From positions 227,498 to 291,497 of the forward strand of contig NZ_JHZA01000009.1 in NCBI RefSeq assembly GCF_000621165.1: a stretch of 64,000 nt of DNA. The letters are read 5' to 3'. The DNA is from Enterovibrio calviensis DSM 14347. Lineage in GTDB: Bacteria; Pseudomonadota; Gammaproteobacteria; Enterobacterales; Vibrionaceae. Below are positions 35,790 through 45,659 of the stretch, in pieces (within the stretch, counting starts at the first letter, position 1; the number at the start of each line of letters is the position of its first letter). A program made the position numbers and the translations under genes. Under the pieces are notes generated by a model. That model saw only the letters and a list, made by a program, of their open reading frames with translations. It did not search any database and was not told the origin of the DNA.

Positions 35790-38015
35790 ATGAAACTTAT
35801 CGAGCCTAACCCGGCTAGTGGACAAGCACGCCTAGACCTTAGACGTTACTTCAATGTCATCGGTCGCTATTGGATTCCAATTGGCGTATTTGTCACGGTT
35901 TTTACCCTCGTTGCAACACTGCTTATCCTCTCTATTACGCCAAAATACAGAGCGACTGCAACGCTGCTGATTGAATCTCAAGCAAGCAAAACCATCTCCA
36001 TTGAAGAAGTGTATGCGCTAGATACGACGAAAAAAGAGTACTACCAAACCCAGTTTGAAATCCTCAAATCTGACTCTTTGTCGGAAAAAGTTATCGACGA
36101 GTTGGGTATTGCGCAGATCTATGAGTTTAACAGCTCAGTCGGTCAACCCTCTGGGCGCGATAGGCTGCTGACATTGCTCCATAACATTGAATTCTTGCAG
36201 TCATTTTTGCCCAAACCAACGCCACTGACAGCAACTGTCGATAGCAACACGGTTAACCAAGCGGTGTTGAGGAAATTCAAATCTCACCTCACCATTGAGC
36301 CCATTCGCAACACACAAATGGTCAGAGTGCACTTTGATTCGGTTAATCCAGAGCTTGCAACACGCGTGGCAAATGCATTGGGCCAAGCCTATATCGAGTC
36401 CAACTTAGAAGCGCGGTTAGTAGCCACGCAAACCGCCGCAGGGTGGATCACAGACAGACTTGGCGAGCTGAAAGCCAATCTTGATATTTCAGAGGCTGCC
36501 CTCACGCAGTATTTGAAAGATGAAGGATTAATTGAACTCAATAACATTAACGAACTTGCAGGAACAGAGCTCACGAGCCTGACCATCAGAGTGGCTGAAG
36601 CCAAAGAAAGGCGCGTAGCCGCAGAGAGCTTATACTCGCTCATGCAAGGAAGTGGTGCGGGTTCCGCCGCCTTGTTATCCGTTCCAGAGATATCGAATCA
36701 CCCGCAAGTGCGGGACGTCAAAAATGCAGAAATTGATGCTGAGCGAAATGTCTCTGAGCTTTCAAAGCGCTACGGTGAAAAGCATGACAAGATGATTCAA
36801 GCACGTGCTCGCCTAAGTGCCGTGCGCAATCGTGCTAACTCCGTGATCGGTGAATTGGCCCGAGGCATTGAAAAAGAACTCACCAATGCGCGTAAGCAAG
36901 AGGCGTCACTGATTGCCGCGCTTGATGGCAAGAAAAAAGACTATCAAAACATCAGTTCAAAACGCTCCCAGTACGAATCACTCAAGCTCGATGTCGATTC
37001 AAGTCGCCAACTGTATGATCTATTCCTCAGCCGACAGAAAGAAACCACAGCAACCAGTGACTTCGAATCGGTCATCGCACGCTTCATCGACAAAGCTAAA
37101 ACTTCACAAGATCCGTTTCGCCCTCAAACCAGCAAATTAATTGCGATCAGCATCGCATTCGCTTTGTTGCTCGGAATTGTTGGCGCGCTTTTAGCGGATG
37201 CTTACCGCAATACCATTGAAAAGCCCGATGATGTTGAGGAGAAGCTGGGATTGCAGCATTTAGGTTTTATTCCCCAAGTGAAGGTGAAGCGTTTTAAGAA
37301 TGCGCCATTAGACCACACGTTATATCTAGACCCCGACGCAACACAGTTCAGTGAATCAGTCAGGACGATACGCACTTCCGTGCTACTCACACTGACAAAC
37401 AGTAAGCGAAAAGTGCTGTCTGTAACCTCGTCTCTCCCTTCTGAGGGAAAAACGACGGTAGCACTTAACCTCGCTCAGTCACTGGCAAAAATGGAGCGTA
37501 CCCTGCTCATTGATTGTGACCTTCGAATGCCAGCCGTAGGGCAGCGTTATGGTTTGCCTCGCAACCAAACAGGTTTGACCAATGCGTTAGTGATGGGAAC
37601 TCCCGTGAATGAGTGTATCTACCATGATGACCACTCTTCTTTGGATATCTTGCCAGCAGGATTGCTACCACCTAACCCGCAAGAGCTTTTAGGCTCACAG
37701 AAGTTTGCCGCGCTACTCTCTGAACTAAAGCAAAGCTACGACCGAATCATTCTCGACACGCCGCCAGTGAGCGTAGTGAGTGACAGTTTGATCCTCGGAC
37801 GCTTGGCTGGCGGCATGATGCTTGTCGTCAAAGCGGAATCGACCACAGAGAAGCAAATCAACGATGCGGTTGCCCAGATGCTACGTCATGACATTACCAT
37901 TGACGGTGTGGTATTAAACCAAGTCTCAAGTAAATTTTCAGATGCAAAATATAAGCTGCATTACGAATATTACAACGCAAACAAACAAAGCGATAAAGCA
38001 CTTGAAGCCAGCTAG
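35790..38015 (+). CDS. Polysaccharide co-polymerase and tyrosine autokinase (Wzc/VpsO type)
   Basis: 741 residues. N-terminal Wzz domain with membrane helices at about 27-50 and 450-470 and a periplasmic coiled-coil region between (about 200-400); then the BY-kinase domain with Walker A PSEGKTT (550-556), Walker A' LLIDCDLRMP and Walker B IILDTPP. A tyrosine cluster (KYKLHYEYYNANK) at the C terminus is the autophosphorylation site. This protein controls chain length and, with the OPX protein, export. The partner low-molecular-weight tyrosine phosphatase (Wzb) usually encoded nearby is absent from the operon. Confidence 0.95.
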   Translation: MKLIEPNPASGQARLDLRRYFNVIGRYWIPIGVFVTVFTLVATLLILSITPKYRATATLLIESQASKTISIEEVYALDTTKKEYYQTQFEILKSDSLSEKVIDELGIAQIYEFNSSVGQPSGRDRLLTLLHNIEFLQSFLPKPTPLTATVDSNTVNQAVLRKFKSHLTIEPIRNTQMVRVHFDSVNPELATRVANALGQAYIESNLEARLVATQTAAGWITDRLGELKANLDISEAALTQYLKDEGLIELNNINELAGTELTSLTIRVAEAKERRVAAESLYSLMQGSGAGSAALLSVPEISNHPQVRDVKNAEIDAERNVSELSKRYGEKHDKMIQARARLSAVRNRANSVIGELARGIEKELTNARKQEASLIAALDGKKKDYQNISSKRSQYESLKLDVDSSRQLYDLFLSRQKETTATSDFESVIARFIDKAKTSQDPFRPQTSKLIAISIAFALLLGIVGALLADAYRNTIEKPDDVEEKLGLQHLGFIPQVKVKRFKNAPLDHTLYLDPDATQFSESVRTIRTSVLLTLTNSKRKVLSVTSSLPSEGKTTVALNLAQSLAKMERTLLIDCDLRMPAVGQRYGLPRNQTGLTNALVMGTPVNECIYHDDHSSLDILPAGLLPPNPQELLGSQKFAALLSELKQSYDRIILDTPPVSVVSDSLILGRLAGGMMLVVKAESTTEKQINDAVAQMLRHDITIDGVVLNQVSSKFSDAKYKLHYEYYNANKQSDKALEAS

Positions 38016-38046
38016 AGCCTCAGTGCCAAAAGGACACACAATAAAA

Positions 38047-39018
38047 ATGAAAACGAGTTTTGATGTATTTAACGGCGATGCCGACGGGATCTGCGCCCTG
38101 CTCCAACTTCGATTGGCTACACCCAAAGACAGTGTGCTTATCACAGGTGTAAAACGAGACATTACCTTGCTCAAGCAAGTTGATCCTGCCATCGCCCAAG
38201 ATGTCACTGTGCTAGATGTGGCGATGGGAAAAAACCGTGCAGCCTTGGATAACTTATTATCACAGGGTGTGCGTGTGTTTTACGCCGACCATCACAACCC
38301 TGATGAGATCCCTGAGCACAATGCATTAACCACACACATCAATACGGCAGCTAACACCTGTACAAGCCTTATCGTCGATAAATTACTCGACGGACGATAC
38401 CGTGAGTGGGCGCTCGTTGGCGCGTATGGTGACAATTTGTTTGCGGTGGCAGATACCCTAGCAAACAAGGCTGGCCTGTGTGAGCAAGACAAGCTAACAC
38501 TGAAACAATTTGGCACTTACCTTAACTACAATGGTTATGGTTCTTCCCTCGCCGATTTACTGTTCTCTCCGGCAGAAATTTACAAACTGATGGCGCCCTA
38601 TCCTTCACCGTTGAATTTCATCACCGAACGACCGGACGTTTACGCCACCCTTGAAAGTGGCTTTATGAGCGACAGTGAGCAGGCCACCTCCATCGCCCCC
38701 TACTCAGAGCAAGCGGGCTCTCGCGTATACATGTTGCCGGATGAAGCGTGGGCGCGCCGCATCAGTGGTGTGTATTCCAATGATTTGGCGAACAGTGATC
38801 CTGATGTCGCCAATGCCGTGATCACCGCGAAAGCTGATGGTAACTACTTAGTCAGCATTCGAGCCCCTCTCAATAAACGCATGGGTGCAGATGAACTTGC
38901 CGCGGCATTCCCCACTGGTGGTGGAAGAAAAGCGGCCGCTGGCATCAATAATTTGCCCGCAGATTTACTTCCTGAATTCATCAAAGCGTTCCACCAGCAC
39001 TATCCGCTGGCAACGTAA
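38047..39018 (+). CDS. DHH/DHHA1-family phosphoesterase, possible pAp phosphatase
   Basis: 323 residues from the ATG at 38047. The metal-binding motifs of the DHH superfamily are intact: NGDADG (residues 9-14), D57 in VLDVAMG, YADHH (D81-H82-H83) and D129 in GAYGDN; near the C terminus [12 protein letters not shown] resembles the GGGH motif of DHHA1 with R in place of H. Close relatives include NrnA-type enzymes, which degrade short oligonucleotides and dephosphorylate 3'-phosphoadenosine 5'-phosphate (pAp). It lies 13 bases before cysD in an operon with a sulfotransferase, whose by-product is pAp, so a pAp-clearing role is a reasonable inference, not a demonstrated one. Confidence 0.85.
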   Translation: MKTSFDVFNGDADGICALLQLRLATPKDSVLITGVKRDITLLKQVDPAIAQDVTVLDVAMGKNRAALDNLLSQGVRVFYADHHNPDEIPEHNALTTHINTAANTCTSLIVDKLLDGRYREWALVGAYGDNLFAVADTLANKAGLCEQDKLTLKQFGTYLNYNGYGSSLADLLFSPAEIYKLMAPYPSPLNFITERPDVYATLESGFMSDSEQATSIAPYSEQAGSRVYMLPDEAWARRISGVYSNDLANSDPDVANAVITAKADGNYLVSIRAPLNKRMGADELAAAFPTGGGRKAAAGINNLPADLLPEFIKAFHQHYPLAT

Positions 39019-39031
39019 GAAAAGGACACTC

Positions 39032-39949
39032 ATGGTGGACAAGATTTCCGTAAACCAAACCCATCTCAAGCAACTTGAAAATGAATCCATTCACATCATT
39101 CGTGAAGTGGCCGCCGAGTTCGATAATCCGGTGATGCTTTATTCCATCGGTAAAGATTCAGCGGTAATGCTGCACTTGGCATTGAAAGCATTTTATCCAG
39201 GTAAGCCACCTTTCCCCCTGCTCCATGTCGATACCACGTGGAAGTTTAAGGAAATGATTACCTTCCGTGATGCGTTCACCAAAAAGCACGGATTAGATTT
39301 GAAAGTTCACATCAACCAAGACGGTGTGGACATGAACATCAGCCCGTTCGAGCATGGCAGTGCGAAACACACTGACATCATGAAAACCCAAGGCTTAAAA
39401 CAAGCGCTGAACCAATACGGTTTTGATGCTGCATTTGGCGGCGCTCGTCGTGATGAAGAAAAAAGCCGCGCGAAAGAACGTGTGTATTCGTTCCGCGACA
39501 AACACCACCGTTGGGATCCTAAAAACCAACGCCCAGAGTTGTGGGATACCTACAACGGCCGAGTGAACAAAGGCGAGAGCATCCGTGTATTCCCGCTTTC
39601 AAACTGGACCGAACTGGATATCTGGCAATACATCTATCTGGAAAACATCGAAATCGTTCCACTCTATTTCTCAGAGAAGCGCCCGGTGGTTGAACGTGAC
39701 GGCACCTTGATCATGGTCGATGACGATCGTATGCCGCTTGAAGATGGCGAGAAGCCTGAAATGAAATCGGTTCGCTTCCGCACCTTGGGTTGCTACCCAC
39801 TGACAGGAGCTGTTGAGTCTACCGCTGCAACACTCCCAGAAATCATTCAGGAAATGCTGTTAACCAAGACCTCTGAGCGTCAAGGGCGAGTGATCGACCA
39901 CGATCAGGCAGGTTCAATGGAACAGAAAAAACGAGAAGGCTACTTCTAA
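39032..39949 (+). CDS. cysD: Sulfate adenylyltransferase subunit 2
   Basis: 305 residues from the ATG at 39032 (AAAGGA 7 bases upstream), as in E. coli CysD (302); the frame is open further up inside the DHH gene but without family similarity. The PP-loop SIGKDS (38-43) binds [19 protein letters not shown] and the C-terminal region [15 protein letters not shown] are characteristic. With the GTPase CysN it makes adenosine 5'-phosphosulfate (APS) from sulfate and ATP. Normally part of cysteine synthesis; here it sits inside an exopolysaccharide operon with a sulfotransferase, which points to polymer sulfation as a use of APS. Confidence 0.97.
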   Translation: MVDKISVNQTHLKQLENESIHIIREVAAEFDNPVMLYSIGKDSAVMLHLALKAFYPGKPPFPLLHVDTTWKFKEMITFRDAFTKKHGLDLKVHINQDGVDMNISPFEHGSAKHTDIMKTQGLKQALNQYGFDAAFGGARRDEEKSRAKERVYSFRDKHHRWDPKNQRPELWDTYNGRVNKGESIRVFPLSNWTELDIWQYIYLENIEIVPLYFSEKRPVVERDGTLIMVDDDRMPLEDGEKPEMKSVRFRTLGCYPLTGAVESTAATLPEIIQEMLLTKTSERQGRVIDHDQAGSMEQKKREGYF

Positions 39950-40000
39950 AAGCCTCGGTACTTCTCAGATGGAATTTGCTATTCGCAATAAGGATGACTC

Positions 40001-41410
40001 ATGAGCCACAGCTCTGAACTGATAGCCTCAGATATCGAAGCATATCTGCACCAGCATGAAAACAAAGACCTGCTGCGCCTATTAACGTGCGGCAGCGTCG
40101 ATGACGGTAAATCAACCTTAATTGGCCGCCTTCTCTACGACACAAAATTGATCTTCGAAGATCACCTTTCCACATTACACAAAGACAACGCACGCGTCGG
40201 TAATGCCGGCGATGCACTCGACCTCGCATTGCTTGTCGACGGCCTGCAATCTGAGCGTGAGCAAGGCATTACCATTGATGTGGCTTATCGTTACTTCTCT
40301 ACCGAGAAACGTAAGTTCATTATTGCTGACTGCCCAGGTCACGAGCAGTACACGCGCAACATGGCAACAGGTGCATCGAACTGCGAATTGGCCATTGTGA
40401 TGGTCGACGCCCGTAAAGGCTTGCTGACGCAAACACGTCGTCACAGTTACATCGTCAGTAAACTCGGTATTCGCCATGTTGTTGTCGCTATCAACAAAAT
40501 GGATCTCGTGAATTACGACGAGAAAGTCTACGAGTCGATCAAGGCTGATTACCAAGCCATGGCGTCACAGCTCGGCATCCAAGATGTTAGCTATGTGCCT
40601 TTGTCCGCACTGACGGGAGACAACGTTGTCAGTCAGAGCGAAAACATGCCTTGGTACTCCGGTGAGACACTGATGGGCATGCTCGAGGGCGTTGAAATTA
40701 GTCGCGACCAAAACCTCAATTTAATGCGCTTTCCTGTTCAATTCGTCAACCGTCCAGACGATGGTTTCCGCGGCTACTGCGGCACGCTCTCATCGGGCAT
40801 TTTACGTCAAGGCGATGAAGTCGTTGCACTGCCCTCAGGGCAAAAGAGCACGGTTAGCGCTATCGTCACCTACGACGGTGAACTAGACGCTGTTGCCCCG
40901 AACAATGCCATCACCGTGACGCTTGCTGATGAGATTGATATTTCTCGCGGCGATATGCTGGTTCACGCCGATACCGCCCCCGTTTCAACTGACCGTGTCA
41001 CTGCCAGCTTAGTCTGGATGTCGCAAGATGCGCTAAAAACACAGCATGATTATGACTTCAAATTTGCTAGCCATAACGTCACCGGACGGATCACTGACAT
41101 CACGCATAAGATCGACATAAATAATTTCAATACGCTTGCGACCGACAAACTGGCGCTCAACGAAATTGGGGTTGCAGACATCCACCTCAACGCCCCCGTC
41201 GCGGTTGACCGCTACTCTGACATTCGTAAAACAGGCGCGTTTATCGTTATTGATCGGCTCAGTAACATCACGGTTGCCGCAGGCATGGTTGAAGACATTC
41301 ATTCCGCGCTCGGCACGCAACAAAGCCGCACCTATACCGCAGCTGAAATTGCATTGAATCGCTACATTCGTGACCACTACCCAGAATGGGGCACCAAGTC
41401 TGTCGAGTAA
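40001..41410 (+). CDS. cysN: Sulfate adenylyltransferase subunit 1 (GTPase)
   Basis: 469 residues, the length of a plain CysN, so there is no fused APS-kinase (CysC) domain. The EF-Tu-like GTPase motifs are intact: GSVDDGKST (31-39), DCPGHEQY and NKMDLV; two beta-barrel domains follow. GTP hydrolysis drives APS formation by CysD. It follows cysD by 51 bases. A kinase for the next step to PAPS is not in the window. Confidence 0.97.
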   Translation: MSHSSELIASDIEAYLHQHENKDLLRLLTCGSVDDGKSTLIGRLLYDTKLIFEDHLSTLHKDNARVGNAGDALDLALLVDGLQSEREQGITIDVAYRYFSTEKRKFIIADCPGHEQYTRNMATGASNCELAIVMVDARKGLLTQTRRHSYIVSKLGIRHVVVAINKMDLVNYDEKVYESIKADYQAMASQLGIQDVSYVPLSALTGDNVVSQSENMPWYSGETLMGMLEGVEISRDQNLNLMRFPVQFVNRPDDGFRGYCGTLSSGILRQGDEVVALPSGQKSTVSAIVTYDGELDAVAPNNAITVTLADEIDISRGDMLVHADTAPVSTDRVTASLVWMSQDALKTQHDYDFKFASHNVTGRITDITHKIDINNFNTLATDKLALNEIGVADIHLNAPVAVDRYSDIRKTGAFIVIDRLSNITVAAGMVEDIHSALGTQQSRTYTAAEIALNRYIRDHYPEWGTKSVE

Positions 41411-41428
41411 GCGTCAGGGAAGGTACGC

Positions 41429-42547
41429 ATGAATACAGTGACTTTGGATGCTGACAGGGAGAGTGATGCACAGATGACCGTCAAGATTTTACATATTATC
41501 AATGACTTGTCATTGAACGGTGGCGCGCAGCGGTTTTTAATTGATTTGGTTTCGCCGCCACCAGCGGGCTATGAAATCAAGATCATCACGTTGGAAGATA
41601 CCAACGAATTTCGTGACACGCTTGATGCACAAGGTGTCACCTATTACGCCTGGAATACATTGTCACTGAAGGCAAAATGGAAGCTTTTGCGCTGGCCTGA
41701 TGTGGTTCACGGGCATTTGTTCCCATCGATTTATCTCGCGTTAGCGGCCTTTGGTAAGAAACGCGTTCAAACCGAACACAACAGCCACAATCGTCGCCGT
41801 GATCATATTTGGATGAAACCGTTTGAGTATCTCCTTTATTGGCGATACCACACCACGGTCTGCATTACCCAACAGGTACAAGAAGAGCTGGAGGCTTTTA
41901 TTCCTCAGTGGAAAAGCCATTATCAAGTGGTCTTCAATGGTGTCGATTTAAGTAAATTTTCATTAACAGCAAAACAGCTTCCTGCGGCGGATGCCCCCAT
42001 TCGGATCGGTATGGTCGGTCGCCTACACCCCTACAAAGATCAGCCAACCTTAATCCGTGCATTAGCGCTTTTGCCACAGAGATACGAACTGCATTTCGCC
42101 GGTGACGGTGATCGACGAGAAGAGTACCAATCACTCGCGACGTCATTAGGTATTGAAGACCGTGTGTTCTTTCATGGGATTCGTTCAGATATTCCTGACT
42201 TTCTCGATGGGTTAGATTTTTACGTGCAAAGTTCAATCATCGAAGGGTTTGGACTCGCCGCGGTTGAAGCCATGGCAGCAGGGCTGCCCGTGCTAGCCTC
42301 TCGCGTGCCTGGCATCCGTGAGGTGATGGATTGCGAAGCCAACATGTTTGACGTTGGCGACAGCGAAACCTTGGCATCCATGATTGCTAACGTGTGTGGC
42401 GATGCAGCCACATACCAAGCGTCAACACAGCGTTCGATTGAACGCTGCCAACTCTTCACCTTGTCGGCATTTCGCGAACAGTACTATGACGTTTACCAAA
42501 CGTTGGTTGATGGAAAACAGAGGTTAGCGAATGGTAAAGCCTCTTGA
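41429..42547 (+). CDS. Glycosyltransferase, family 4 (GT-B fold)
   Basis: 372 residues from the ATG at 41429 (GGAAGG at 5 bases); an ATG at 41474 giving MTVKILHIINDLS would match the family N terminus better and also has a purine-rich stretch upstream. GT-B fold: N-terminal acceptor domain with NDLSLNGGAQRF, C-terminal nucleotide-sugar domain with IGMVGRLHPYKDQ and the E-x7-E motif EGFGLAAVE (about residues 272-280). It should add a sugar to the lipid-linked repeat unit on the cytoplasmic face. It is the only intact glycosyltransferase of the operon besides the initiating enzyme. Donor and linkage cannot be read from sequence. Confidence 0.92.
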   Translation: MNTVTLDADRESDAQMTVKILHIINDLSLNGGAQRFLIDLVSPPPAGYEIKIITLEDTNEFRDTLDAQGVTYYAWNTLSLKAKWKLLRWPDVVHGHLFPSIYLALAAFGKKRVQTEHNSHNRRRDHIWMKPFEYLLYWRYHTTVCITQQVQEELEAFIPQWKSHYQVVFNGVDLSKFSLTAKQLPAADAPIRIGMVGRLHPYKDQPTLIRALALLPQRYELHFAGDGDRREEYQSLATSLGIEDRVFFHGIRSDIPDFLDGLDFYVQSSIIEGFGLAAVEAMAAGLPVLASRVPGIREVMDCEANMFDVGDSETLASMIANVCGDAATYQASTQRSIERCQLFTLSAFREQYYDVYQTLVDGKQRLANGKAS

Positions 42548-43784
42548 GAACTTGGCGGCAGCTGCCGTCATCCTGTTCTTTGTCCCAATGAAACTTAGCG
42601 TATCAGGCATAGATATTTATCTTGCTGATTTGTTGGGTATTGCCTCATTGGGGTTTATCGGGCTTACCGCTATTCGTGGACAACTGTTGCATTCAACCAT
42701 CAAGGCATCAGGTTTCGTCTTGTTGTTTGTGGTTTACATCGTGCTCGCGGGCATCATTAGTCATGTCCCCCCAACGTTCGTCATTATTGAGGTCATTCAA
42801 TGGCTATCGATTATGGCGTTTTTGGGTGTCCTTCACCAAAGTGGGCTGCTGGCATCGCCTCGCTTTCTTTCTACCGTCGCGCTCTACGCGTTGGCAGGTG
42901 CTGTATACACCGCCATATGGCACTTCATCGTCTTTCCCGACCTCGGGAATTTCAAAAAGCTCGGTAACACCAAGTACTTGTTCGGTTTTTCTTGCCTACT
43001 GCTGTATTTGATGCGTGACCATATCCGCTTTAGCTACATTTTCCTCGCGCTATCTCTGGTATTACTGGTGATGTCTGACGAGCGCAAAGCCTTCCTTGGT
43101 GTCTCTTTAATGATCGCTTGTGATTATGCTTTTTGTCGTCGTTCTCATGACCTCCGAACGCAGCAAACTGTTAATGCTTTTGGCTTTATGCTGTTTTTTG
43201 GTGTCGTCATTGCATTTATCTCCACATGGTCACTGCTTGGACTTTCGACCATATTGAATCATCTCGAGTTTACCCAGTTAGATATTTACTATGCCGACCA
43301 ACAGCAAGCTCGCTGGGATTCCGAATTATGGCGCAAACTCCTACTCGCAAATGGTTTTGACCTCTTCCTAGAGAACCCAATTCTTGGGGTCGGACCTAAA
43401 ATGCTGCCCGAACACATTATTGATTACTTTCAAAATCAAGAACTCGCTATCTACACCCATAACTTCGCACTCGATGTCGCGATCGAATATGGCTTGGTAG
43501 GTCTCACTATTTTGTTTGGCGGTTTCTTATTGGGTATGTATCGCCTATTTCAACAACGCTACCAAAACCCTATCTCGTTTTTAATGGCCGTCTATATTCT
43601 TGCCATGGTGCTGTTTGTGGCGATCAACAGCACGATCATGTTGATGTTCCTGCTCCCCTTTTTCGTCAACACGCGGGTTATCAACCAGCCGACACCAGTG
43701 ACAACATCGGAAAACAATCGGTACTTACAACAGGCAACGCAAAAAACACCGCTTTCAGACGCCGCTATTCATAAGGAAAAGTAA
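42531..43784 (+). CDS. Wzy-type polysaccharide polymerase / O-antigen-ligase-like membrane protein
   Basis: 417 residues with about ten to twelve membrane helices and one longer loop (about 240-310) carrying ENPILGVGP and the ligase/polymerase signature THNFALDVAIEYGLVG, with the H-N and E residues conserved in Wzy_C proteins. Given the flippase, autokinase and initiating transferase in the same operon it is most likely the repeat-unit polymerase. It overlaps the glycosyltransferase by 17 bases and the sulfotransferase by one (TAATG). Confidence 0.9.
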   Translation: MVKPLENLAAAAVILFFVPMKLSVSGIDIYLADLLGIASLGFIGLTAIRGQLLHSTIKASGFVLLFVVYIVLAGIISHVPPTFVIIEVIQWLSIMAFLGVLHQSGLLASPRFLSTVALYALAGAVYTAIWHFIVFPDLGNFKKLGNTKYLFGFSCLLLYLMRDHIRFSYIFLALSLVLLVMSDERKAFLGVSLMIACDYAFCRRSHDLRTQQTVNAFGFMLFFGVVIAFISTWSLLGLSTILNHLEFTQLDIYYADQQQARWDSELWRKLLLANGFDLFLENPILGVGPKMLPEHIIDYFQNQELAIYTHNFALDVAIEYGLVGLTILFGGFLLGMYRLFQQRYQNPISFLMAVYILAMVLFVAINSTIMLMFLLPFFVNTRVINQPTPVTTSENNRYLQQATQKTPLSDAAIHKEK

Positions 43785-44596
43785 TGAAGTTCAGTATCGC
43801 GCGCCAACGTGCCTTCGACCAAACCCTGCGCGAAAAGGATTTCGTTCTGGTTTACCAAATGGGCAAAGTCGGCTCATCATCCATTGAGGCATCACTGGAA
43901 CATGCTGGCATTCCCAGTTGGCACATCCACACATTTGATGACAATGAAGAGTTTCAAATGTACCGCAACACCAAAGATGTCGCGTGTTTCTTTGATTGGC
44001 CTGTCCATACCGCCTATAAGCTGACATTGTCTCATCGTCTTCGTGTACTCAAAAAACGCGACCGACTCAAAATCATCACATTAGTCCGAGATCCCGTCGC
44101 AACCGTGGTGTCGCGTTTTTTCCAAGATTTACATATCCAATTCATCGAAGGGAAAAAGAACGAATCTATTCATGGTGACATGGACACGACGCTCAAACAC
44201 CTGACCCATGCATTTGAAAACCAGATGCGTTTGACTTATTTCACGGAATGGTTCGACCGCGAACTCAAACGCCAATTTGGCATTGATGTTTTCCCGCATA
44301 TTACTGACCCCACGCCGACTCACTGGCATATCAATCAAGGTGGCTGTGATGTGTTACTGCTTAAATGCGAAGCCATCAACCAATCTGCTGAGGTTCTGGG
44401 TGAGTTTTTAAATCAATCCAACTTCTCACTGCAATCAAGCAATGAAGCCTCAAATAAGTGGTACTCCGCGCTGTATCAGCGCTTCAAAGAAACCTATCCG
44501 TTCGAGCGCTTGTTTGGCCTTTATGACGCCCCCATCTACAAGGCCATTTACAGCGAAGAAGAAATCTCACGCTTTAAACGTAAATGGAGCACGTAA
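43784..44596 (+). CDS. Carbohydrate sulfotransferase, NKWYS family
   Basis: 270 residues. The 5'-phosphosulfate loop is seen as KVGSSSIEASL (K28, S31-S33) and the 3'-phosphate motif as TLVRDPVATVVSRFF (R102, S110, R111), the two PAPS-binding elements of sulfotransferases. Near the C terminus the string NKWYS (224-228) names the family once listed as putative capsular polysaccharide synthesis proteins. It has no membrane segment, so it should act in the cytoplasm on the lipid-linked repeat unit, transferring sulfate from PAPS. AAGGA precedes its ATG, which overlaps the polymerase stop. The acceptor sugar is unknown. Confidence 0.9.
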   Translation: MKFSIARQRAFDQTLREKDFVLVYQMGKVGSSSIEASLEHAGIPSWHIHTFDDNEEFQMYRNTKDVACFFDWPVHTAYKLTLSHRLRVLKKRDRLKIITLVRDPVATVVSRFFQDLHIQFIEGKKNESIHGDMDTTLKHLTHAFENQMRLTYFTEWFDRELKRQFGIDVFPHITDPTPTHWHINQGGCDVLLLKCEAINQSAEVLGEFLNQSNFSLQSSNEASNKWYSALYQRFKETYPFERLFGLYDAPIYKAIYSEEEISRFKRKWST

Positions 44597-45656
44597 TGAA
44601 AACGGTTCTGCATATTACCGAAGCGTTTGGCGGAGGCATTCAAACTGCGCTTTGCAGCTATGCCCGCACGTCGAAAAATGATCCTGTTAAGCACATATTG
44701 CTTGCTCGGCTTCGCCCAAAAGATGATACAGGCACCGCCATTCAGTCTCTGTTTTCCGAGGTGAAAACCGTTGAAGGTGGATTGTTTACGTTTTATCTAG
44801 CCGCTCGCGACGCCGTCAAAGAATTTCAACCTGATGTGATTCACTTGCATTCAAGCTATGCGGGTTTTCTTGGCCGTTTTGTGCCGAAAGGTCACGCTCA
44901 GATGGTTTACACGCCTCATTGCTACTCCTTTGAGCGCCAAGACATTTCCCCCTTGATGCAGCGGGCTTACAAACGCTTGGAGTCTTTGGCGCTGTCTCGC
45001 ATTGATGTCATCGCTGGCTGCAGTGTCAGAGAGTGTGAACTTGCTCTGAGGTTGGCGCGTCACGTGCCATACATCTCAATAACTATGCGAATCTCAGTGA
45101 AGGTTCAAGTGGTAGCGATGTGGCCAACCCACAAAACTCGCCACCAAAACAACGTCCACCGTTCCAATTGGTGGTGGTTGGACGCGTATCGGCACAAAAA
45201 GATCCTCAGTTTTTATTAGACACAATAAAGAATTTGCAGGCGTTTCCAGAGCATGAACAAATCGCTATTACCTGGCTAGGCGGGGGCGATTCAGACAGTG
45301 AAGAAGCATTAAAACAAGCAGGCGTTAAGGTCACGGGCATGATCCCCCACACACAGCTTATGCAAACATTAGAAAACGCCGATCTTTACTTACACACCGC
45401 CGCGTGGGAAGGCATGCCTCTGACTCTGTTGGAAGCTTCACGCATGCAAGTTCCCATGATTCTGCGCATTATTGGCGCCACAGATGGCTTGCTCTTTCCT
45501 TATTTGGCAGCAACGCCGCAAAGCATGGCTGCACACATTGTCAAATTCTGCCGAGAGCCTGATAACCCAAATTACCAAGCCGCGTTGAATGACATCAATC
45601 GCGACTTCAGCGAAGAAAATCAACGCGAGGCTTTGCTTTCCATCTATGGCGTTTAG
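44596..45656 (+). pseudogene. Glycosyltransferase family 4 gene with a frameshift
   Basis: Two halves of one GT-B protein lie in different frames. The first begins at the ATG 44596 (MKTVLHITEAFGGGIQTAL, overlapping the sulfotransferase stop) and reads to ...AGCSVRECELAL; from about 45046-45048 the sense continues in the +2 frame as EVGASRAIHLNNYANLSE and on to VVVGRVSAQKDP and the E-x7-E motif EGMPLTLLE. Total length is 1,061 bases, one short of 354 codons, so loss of one base in GCTCTGAGG explains it. No slippery heptamer is visible. Either a real inactivation or a sequence error; if real, the repeat unit would be truncated or built with another enzyme. Confidence 0.85.
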
Positions 45657-45659
45657 CAA

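Noticed and set aside
45030..45060. Programmed frameshift in the second glycosyltransferase
   Set aside because: No X-XXY-YYZ slippery heptamer or strong downstream structure is visible at the shift, so a plain one-base loss is simpler.
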